From Crocosphaera sp. (GTDB lineage: Bacteria; Cyanobacteriota; Cyanobacteriia; Cyanobacteriales; Microcystaceae): DNA of 37,334 bases. Made by a program: the position numbers and the translations under genes. This document shows, one piece after another, positions 32,586 through 37,334 of the stretch; position 1 is the first letter of the stretch; every line of letters starts with the position of its first letter. The stretch lies in the NCBI GenBank assembly GCA_030065205.1, contig JASJDN010000035.1, forward strand, positions 1-37,334, given 5' to 3'. The notes beneath the pieces are model-generated. The model did not search any database. It was not told where the DNA came from and saw nothing but the letters and a program-made list of their open reading frames with translations.

Positions 32586-32756
32586 ATGTGGAAAGATGAA
32601 ATCTTAGATGAAATCCATCAATTTCGAGAAGAACACGCCAAATCTTTTAACTATGATTTAGATGCTATGTTTGAAGATTGGCAAAAAAAACAAGCAGAAA
32701 GTGATAGAAAAGTTGTTAGTTTTGTACCAAAGCAAAAAATGAATCCTAAAAAGTAG
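32586..32756 (+). CDS. small partner of the PIN toxin (antitoxin candidate)
   Basis: 56 residues: MWKDEILDEIHQFREEHAKS, then FNYDLDAMFEDWQKKQAESD and RKVVSFVPKQK. The REEHAKSFNYDLDAMFEDW core recurs after PIN genes in many bacteria, to my recollection. No DNA-binding fold is obvious; a helical toxin-wrapping antitoxin is likely. The ATG is 4 bp after the vapC stop, so translation is coupled. Confidence 0.75.
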   Translation: MWKDEILDEIHQFREEHAKSFNYDLDAMFEDWQKKQAESDRKVVSFVPKQKMNPKK

Positions 32757-32768
32757 GGTGAGAATTGC

Positions 32769-32799
32769 TTCTGTAAATCCATACACTATAAAATCAAAA
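32769..32799 (+). promoter_or_regulatory. 31-bp repeated promoter-like element, copy B
   Basis: Same 31 bp as copy A with C for T at position 12. It ends 6 bp before the ATG at 32806. If TATAAAAT is the -10 box the transcript would be almost leaderless. Confidence 0.5.
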
Positions 32800-32805
32800 T
32801 TAATC

Positions 32806-33087
32806 ATGAATAACAGAACATTTGAAGTAGAAGTTAAAGATGGTATTTTAGTTATTCCTCCAGAAATTCAAGATTATCTACGTCAATGTCAAGAAAACAC
32901 TAAAGCATCTATTACCATTATCTCATCTTCAGATAATTCTGATGATGTAAAAGAAAAACAGCGACAACAAGCGAAGGCAATTTTACAAAGATCAAAAGAA
33001 CGTGCTAAATCTAATGTTTCTAAATCAGTTGATGAATTATGGAGTGATTTTAATCAAGTAAAAAACCAGATTGCCTCAGAATTATGA
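32806..33087 (+). CDS. antitoxin-like protein with no toxin
   Basis: 93 residues from ATG 32806; the frame stays open upstream to 32758 but that part is the repeat element. The opening MNNRTFEVEVKDGILVIPPE, then IQDYLRQ, resembles the short beta-rich N-terminus of AbrB/MazE- or cyanobacterial antitoxin-like proteins, with VKDGxLxIPPE as the core. The C-terminal half is helical and charged (KEKQRQQAKAILQRSKERAK, SVDELWSDFNQVKNQIASEL), the toxin-binding style. No partner follows: the next gene is on the other strand. The family assignment is tentative. Confidence 0.5.
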   Translation: MNNRTFEVEVKDGILVIPPEIQDYLRQCQENTKASITIISSSDNSDDVKEKQRQQAKAILQRSKERAKSNVSKSVDELWSDFNQVKNQIASEL

Positions 33088-33095
33088 TTGTAGGT

Positions 33096-33998
33096 TTAGA
33101 TAAATTGGGAAAAATCGAAAAGTGTTGCTTGAAAAGTGGTTTCATCAATTCTTGCTTGTGCCATTTCTTGATATTTTTTAATTAATTCAATACCAATAAA
33201 TTGCCTATCAAATTTTTTAGCAACAACCCCAGTTGTACCTGAACCTGTGAATGGGTCTAAAATAAAATCGTTTCTTTTTGTTGAAGCTAGTAAACAAATT
33301 TCAACTAATTTTTCAGGATAAACTGCAAAATGTGCATCCCTAAATTTTCCTAATGGGATTTCCCAAACGGTTCTTTTATTTCTTCCTTTAGGATGAAAAG
33401 CTTGATCCCATCTACCATCATGTAAATTTTGATTACCACCATTTTTACCATTTTCTGGCGTACCATTTTTTTTGCCAAAATGATTTCTTCCCCCTTTCAT
33501 TTTTGATTGATTAGTAAAAGTAATATGGGGTTCTCTAATTGAATCAGCATCGTAATAATATTCAGAGGTTTTTGAGAATAAAAAAATGTATTCATGATCT
33601 TTTGTTGGTCTATCTTTCACAGATGAAGGCATTGCATTCGGTTTTTTCCAAATAATATCACTTCTCAAAATCCAACCCTTATCTTGTAAAGCAAAAGCAA
33701 CACGCCAAGGAACACCCAATAGTTCTTTTTTTCGATAGGTATCTCCTAAGTTTAACCATAATAATCCTGAATCTTTTAATTTTGGTTTGAGAAGTTCAAA
33801 GCAACAAACGAGATTATTAATATATTCTTTTAGCATCCTTTCTCTTCCTATTTCATTGTCACATTTATCCTCACCAGAGTATTTTCTATGTCCAAAATAC
33901 GGAGGACTTGTAATAATTGATTGAACTAAGTTATTAGGGATATAACCACAGACATTTCTCACATCTCCCAATAAAACCTTATTGACTAATTTATCCAT
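33096..33998 (-). CDS. type II DNA methyltransferase, beta class
   Basis: 300 residues. Motif IV TSPPY (30-34) is N-terminal and motif I DPFTGSGTTGV is C-terminal (~250), followed by FIGIELIKKYQEMAQARI. This circular order defines beta-class N4-cytosine or N6-adenine MTases; SPPY slightly favours N4-cytosine. The middle (~160-215) contains a Gly/Asn/His-rich recognition loop (GGRNHFGKKNGTPENGKNGG). It modifies host DNA against the adjacent REase. Its start overlaps the REase stop by eight bases. The target site is unknown. Confidence 0.88.
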   Translation of the reverse strand: MDKLVNKVLLGDVRNVCGYIPNNLVQSIITSPPYFGHRKYSGEDKCDNEIGRERMLKEYINNLVCCFELLKPKLKDSGLLWLNLGDTYRKKELLGVPWRVAFALQDKGWILRSDIIWKKPNAMPSSVKDRPTKDHEYIFLFSKTSEYYYDADSIREPHITFTNQSKMKGGRNHFGKKNGTPENGKNGGNQNLHDGRWDQAFHPKGRNKRTVWEIPLGKFRDAHFAVYPEKLVEICLLASTKRNDFILDPFTGSGTTGVVAKKFDRQFIGIELIKKYQEMAQARIDETTFQATLFDFSQFI

Positions 33999-34959
33999 TA
34001 TTTAAAATGCCCTCTATGTACTTATTTAGCTTAATTTGAGAATCGTCATCAAAACCATTAAATTTATTAGGACTCATATCAAAATGAAAAATTAAATCAA
34101 TTTGATCATCTATGTTCTCTAGTTCTGATGCTGACCAATTTTGTGCAATAATAACCACTGCAATATGATGTTTATGATTATTTTCTTTTATATCATGAAT
34201 AGCAGCCATTATATCTCTTGTAAATATGTGTGCGTGTCCTCCTCCTTCTGTTTCTCTTGTTTTAATAGGTATTAATAGTCTTTCTTTTTGCCCATTATTT
34301 CTATTAATTAGTTCTGCTGAAACATCAATAGTATGATTATCTATCTTAATTTGTTTATCAGCAATTTTGACTTTTTTATATATACCATAATTTCCATAAA
34401 CTGAGAAATAATATTGAAATGAGGTTATGAGTGCAGTTCTAACATTTGCCTCTAAATGGTGTCCTTTTATACTTCTTCTCGAACCTTCAAGACGATCAAT
34501 AATAATTTCTCTTACAGTCAACCATTCAAAGCTTTTTACATAAGATTTATATTCATAAATAAGTTGACATAGTGTATCAGTTTCAGCCATAACTTTATCT
34601 ATATTTTCGAGTTTTCTCATACGACTAATGAGAGGAGCAAGTCTTTGTTGAGGTGCATCTCTTATTATCCAGGCGAAAAAATAAAAGCACGCTTTTTTAT
34701 GAGGATATACTCTACCTATACCATCAAACAATAAAGGTTTGTTCTCATCAGATTCATTATAACAATAATCAATGATATTGAATAAGGTTTCTTTGGAAGC
34801 AGATAAAAGTATTTCATTGAGAGTTTTATGCGATCCTGTTTCTTTTTTAGCAATTTTTTCTACCCAATCATAAAAAGGTTTTGCTTGATCAGCTAAATGG
34901 CATAATTCTACGAGACGATAATGTGTGATATTAACTTGATGTACTATTAATTCTTTCAT
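33991..34959 (-). CDS. type II restriction endonuclease candidate
   Basis: 322 residues from ATG 34959 (MKELIVHQVNITHYRLVEL); the open frame upstream only reads through a palindromic repeat. A PD-(D/E)XK-like core is visible: HLEANVRTAL helix with Glu, TIDVSAELI with Asp212, then LLIPIKTRETEGGGHAHIFT with Lys233. Helical N-terminal half without known domain. It directly precedes, and overlaps by eight bases, the MTase gene, so it is most simply its cognate REase. I cannot name the specificity or a subfamily. DUF-type nuclease remains possible. Confidence 0.6.
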   Translation of the reverse strand: MKELIVHQVNITHYRLVELCHLADQAKPFYDWVEKIAKKETGSHKTLNEILLSASKETLFNIIDYCYNESDENKPLLFDGIGRVYPHKKACFYFFAWIIRDAPQQRLAPLISRMRKLENIDKVMAETDTLCQLIYEYKSYVKSFEWLTVREIIIDRLEGSRRSIKGHHLEANVRTALITSFQYYFSVYGNYGIYKKVKIADKQIKIDNHTIDVSAELINRNNGQKERLLIPIKTRETEGGGHAHIFTRDIMAAIHDIKENNHKHHIAVVIIAQNWSASELENIDDQIDLIFHFDMSPNKFNGFDDDSQIKLNKYIEGILNNG

Positions 34960-34997
34960 GTAGGTGCGTTTTAAATTTGTCTTGTTTTGAAAAGTAA

Positions 34998-35014
34998 GGT
35001 GGGCATTGCCCACC
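34998..35014. repeat. GTGGGCA palindromic repeat
   Basis: GGTGGGCA-T-TGCCCACC, a perfect 8-bp arm palindrome between the thrS stop and the REase gene, followed by CACAAACCGTTAAAAATTGC. A relative of the repeat at 28480-28504. It may act as the terminator of thrS transcription. Confidence 0.55.
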
Positions 35015-35022
35015 ACAAACCG

Positions 35023-36849
35023 TTAAAAATTGCTATGATTCGTGATAGCATCGGTTAGCTTTTCTATCACCTCATCAATAGCCATAGTTCCTAACTCTCC
35101 TGATGCACGAGTCCGAATACTTAAGGCATTTTCTTCGATTTCTTTTGCCCCAACAATGGCCATAACAGGAATCTTTTGTTTCTCCCCGTTACGAATCATT
35201 TTACCGAGTCTTTCTCCTGATGTATCCGCTTCTGCACGAATGCCTAAACTTTGCATTTTTTGAGCAACATTTTTGGCATAGTCTAACTGGACATCACTAA
35301 CCGGTAAAAGACGCACTTGAATGGGTGCTAACCACAAGGGAAAATCACCCGCATACTCTTCAATTAAAATGCCAATTAAACGCTCTAAAGACCCAAAAGG
35401 TGCGCGGTGAATCATCACGGGACGTTCACGGTTGCCCTCTTCTCCCACATATTCTAACTGGAATCTTTCGGGGAGGTTGTAGTCAACTTGAACCGTTCCC
35501 AGTTGCCATTCTCTTTCTAGTGCATCTTGGAAAATAAAGTCTAATTTTGGACCATAAAACGCTGCTTCTCCTTCTGCTTCAAAATAGTCCATTTCCAACG
35601 TTTGCACCGCCCGACGGATGGCATTTTCTGCCTTATTCCATGCTTCACTTGAGCCAATATATTTATCAGAGTTGGGATCACGAAAACTCAATCTTGCTTT
35701 AAAATTCTTCAGTTGTAAACTTCTAAATACTGAGAGAATTAAATCTACAACATTGAGAAATTCATCGTCTAATTGATCAGGGGTAACAAACAAATGAGAA
35801 TCATCCACCGTAAACCCACGAACACGGGTTAAACCCCCTAATTCTCCTGATTGTTCATAACGATAAACCGTCCCAAATTCTGCTAAACGCATCGGTAAAT
35901 CACGATAAGATCGTAACTCACTCTTATAAATTTGGATGTGAAAAGGACAGTTCATCGGTTTAAGAACAAACCCCATTTCTGAAGTTTTTGCTTCCTCAGT
36001 TTCGGCCATCATAGGAAACATATCTTCTTTATAATTTTGCCAGTGACCGGAAATTTTAAACAAGTCAACTCGGCCAATATGAGGAGTCACCACAGGAAGA
36101 TAACCCCGTTTCAGTTGTTCCTGCTTCAAAAAGTCTTCTAAAGTTGACCGGATAATGGTTCCTTTGGGGGTCCACAGGGGTAAACCAGGACCAACGGGGT
36201 CTGAAAAGATAAATAACCCCAACTCTTTCCCTAAACGCCGATGATCGCGCTTTAACGCCTCTTCCTTACGTCGTTTATACTCGGCCAACTGTTCCGGGGT
36301 TTCCCAAGCAGTCCCATAGATGCGTTGCAGTTGCGCTTTTGTCTCATCTCCTCGCCAATATGCACCGGCCACGGATTCGATGTCAAACGCTTTCGGGTTC
36401 AAGTCTCCAGTGGTTTCGACGTGAGGACCAGCGCAAAGATCCCACCATTGATCCCCTAAATGATAGAGGGTGATGGGGGGTTCCAAACCTTCCAGGATTT
36501 CCAGTTTATAGGGTTCCTGAAGCTCAGTAATGCGTTTTTTGGCTTCTTCGGCGGAAACTTCTTCACGGATGACAGGAAACTTCTTTTTGATGATTTTGAT
36601 CATCTCTTTTTTAATCGCTTTTAAGTCTTTGTCCGTGAAGGGTTCGGGAACATCGAAATCGTAGTAAAAACCGGTTTCTGTCCAAGGGCCAATCGTAACC
36701 TGCGCTTTGGGGAATAATTTTTGCACGGCCATGGCCATCACATGGGAGGTGGTGTGACGGATACGCTTTAGGTGATCAGATTCGCTAGTGCGAGGTAGTT
36801 TGATGGGTTGTTGTTCCGATACTTCGGGGGATGCTGCTTGATTAACCAT
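35023..36849 (-). CDS. thrS: threonyl-tRNA synthetase lacking the TGS domain
   Basis: 608 residues; it charges tRNA(Thr). The N2 editing domain is present (RIRHTTSHVMAMAV with its HxxxH, and CAGPHVETTG). The class II core shows LKPMNCPFHIQIYKSEL (zinc Cys), motif 2 RYEQSGELGGLTRVRGF and VDDSHLF (zinc His), and motif 3 HRAPFGSLERLIGILIEEYA. The anticodon-binding domain is PIQVRLLPVSDVQLDYAKNV and after. The N1/TGS domain (~60 residues) found in E. coli ThrS is missing; a short polar leader takes its place. This form is common in cyanobacteria. The gene follows the REase on the minus strand after a palindromic repeat. Confidence 0.95.
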   Translation of the reverse strand: MVNQAASPEVSEQQPIKLPRTSESDHLKRIRHTTSHVMAMAVQKLFPKAQVTIGPWTETGFYYDFDVPEPFTDKDLKAIKKEMIKIIKKKFPVIREEVSAEEAKKRITELQEPYKLEILEGLEPPITLYHLGDQWWDLCAGPHVETTGDLNPKAFDIESVAGAYWRGDETKAQLQRIYGTAWETPEQLAEYKRRKEEALKRDHRRLGKELGLFIFSDPVGPGLPLWTPKGTIIRSTLEDFLKQEQLKRGYLPVVTPHIGRVDLFKISGHWQNYKEDMFPMMAETEEAKTSEMGFVLKPMNCPFHIQIYKSELRSYRDLPMRLAEFGTVYRYEQSGELGGLTRVRGFTVDDSHLFVTPDQLDDEFLNVVDLILSVFRSLQLKNFKARLSFRDPNSDKYIGSSEAWNKAENAIRRAVQTLEMDYFEAEGEAAFYGPKLDFIFQDALEREWQLGTVQVDYNLPERFQLEYVGEEGNRERPVMIHRAPFGSLERLIGILIEEYAGDFPLWLAPIQVRLLPVSDVQLDYAKNVAQKMQSLGIRAEADTSGERLGKMIRNGEKQKIPVMAIVGAKEIEENALSIRTRASGELGTMAIDEVIEKLTDAITNHSNF

Positions 36850-36898
36850 TCACATTCATAAGATAACTCTTTATCTAGTTTATTGTGTCTGAGGGAAT

Positions 36899-36930
36899 GG
36901 AGAGTGGGGGGAGTGTGGGGAGTGTGGCGA
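36899..36930. repeat. purine-rich G-tract spacer repeat
   Basis: GGAGAGTGGGGGGAGTGTGG with a trailing GGAGTGTGGCGAG, upstream of thrS. Same type as the tracts at 8997, 14700 and 19818. Confidence 0.5.
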
Positions 36931-36932
36931 GT

Positions 36933-37270
36933 TAAACCTGATTGTTTGGTTGGCGATCGCCTCTTTTCTAAGAACTATTACTAAAGCGCAATAGTTAAAC
37001 ATCTGATTTTTTTGGTAGCGATCGCTTGTCTTCTGAGAACTGTTACTAAGGATCGTAGGGTGGGCAAAATCAAGCAAATACATGATTGCTTATAAAACCT
37101 GTGTGAGTTTGCCCACCACATCTAACTAAAGCGCAATAGTTGAAAACCTGATTTTTTGGTTGGCGATCGCCTCTTTTCTCAGAACCCTTACTATAGCGCA
37201 ACAGCTAAAAACCTGATTTTTTTGTTAGCGATCGCCTCTCATTTGAGAACCCTTACTATAGCGCAATAGT
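36933..37270. repeat. four tandem ~65-bp repeats, each with a HIP1 octamer
   Basis: Each unit reads AAACCTGATTTTTTGGTTG, GCGATCGC, CTCTTTTCTCAGAAC, CCTTACTATAGCGCAATAGTT, with small differences. Copies start near 36933, 36996, 37143 and 37206; the second copy is split by a small insert at 37049-37123. The octamer GCGATCGC is perfectly kept in every copy although the surrounding bases vary. No ORF passes through. The array lies upstream of thrS (minus strand). Confidence 0.75.
37049..37123. mobile_element. 75-bp MITE-like insert with inverted ends
   Basis: It interrupts the second tandem repeat. GGTGGGCAAA (37058-37067) and TTTGCCCACC (37107-37116) are exact inverted arms. ACTAA flanks both sides (37044-37048 and 37124-37128) and fits a target-site duplication, because uninterrupted copies have it once. 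Confidence 0.6.
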
Positions 37271-37296
37271 TAGAAACCATTACAGATGTGGATGTT

Positions 37297-37334
37297 ATGT
37301 TGTAGGGGTCAACGGCCGTTGACCCCTACAACAT
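37297..37334. repeat. perfect 38-bp palindrome at the window edge
   Basis: ATGTTGTAGGGGTCAACGG is followed at once by its exact reverse complement. It reaches the last base of the window and may be longer. Dispersed TGTAGGGGTCAACGG-type palindromes are known in this group, as I recall. Confidence 0.7.

Noticed and set aside
34960..35016. N-terminal extension MVGNAHLTFQ of the REase
   Set aside because: These codons are a read-through of the GTGGGCA palindromic repeat; ATG 34959 fits better.
36933..37270. CRISPR array
   Set aside because: Units are contiguous ~65-bp copies without unique spacers and there are no cas genes; the one unique stretch is a MITE with inverted ends.
1..37334. tRNA or rRNA genes
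   Set aside because: I looked for T-loop (GGTTCGA) and rRNA-like stretches in the spacers on both strands and found none that fold; a tRNA scanner would settle it.

Overview
The window looks like the chromosome of a unicellular, moderately AT-rich cyanobacterium, closest in style to the Crocosphaera/Cyanothece group. Three things point there. The octamer GCGATCGC (HIP1) is scattered through genes and spacers. There are cyanobacterial signature genes: a one-helix high-light-inducible protein, a SigF-type group 3 sigma factor, a PEP-CTERM-type exported protein and a ThrS without the TGS domain. Purine-rich G-tract repeats and IS200/IS605 debris are abundant. The assignment is by pattern recognition only; no database was searched.

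Layout. 1-4707: a MITE-like repeat, a Coq4-like protein and a giant protein with a type I secretion C-terminus. 4741-5450: a collapsed IS200/IS605 element that kept a 46-residue ribbon-helix-helix gene and an omega-RNA-like 3' segment but lost tnpB. 5520-12406: hli, a Bax-inhibitor-1 protein, a 5'-truncated tnpB, sigF, a multi-TM channel-like protein and a histidine-kinase-like protein with a degenerate ATPase half. 12942-18726: five co-directional genes (chorismate-lyase-like, TauE/SafE permease, FMO-like monooxygenase, 4-hydroxybenzoate 3-hydroxylase, PEP-CTERM protein) that together suggest synthesis and handling of 4-hydroxybenzoate and protocatechuate. 18723-21522: pheS and glpK. 21575-23700: an apparently complete IS200/IS605 element with divergent tnpA and tnpB whose right end lies directly upstream of glpK. 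23726-28287: a broken Rpn-like gene, a HAD phosphatase, queG, a HepT-MntA pair, an HpnI-like glycosyltransferase and a small charged protein.

25783-34959 is rich in toxin-antitoxin and defence genes, interrupted by hpnI and the small charged protein. It holds HepT-MntA, RelBE, an orphan CopG antitoxin, a relic of a second antitoxin, a Uma2 gene broken by one stop codon, an overlapping AAA ATPase plus TOPRIM/DUF3226-like pair (a split OLD-type candidate defence system), VapC with a small partner, an antitoxin-like orphan, and a type II restriction-modification pair. thrS closes the coding part. The last 0.4 kb is a tandem array of about 65-bp repeats, each carrying one HIP1-type octamer, with a small MITE inserted in the second copy, and then a perfect 38-bp palindrome at the window edge.

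The two strongest candidates for something undescribed are the phenolic-acid cluster (12942-18726) and the split OLD-like pair (30066-31971). A second theme is the fossil record of TnpB/omega-RNA elements: one intact copy, one truncated tnpB of a different subfamily and at least three solo ends. These show stem sequences that differ between copies while loop or flank motifs are kept.
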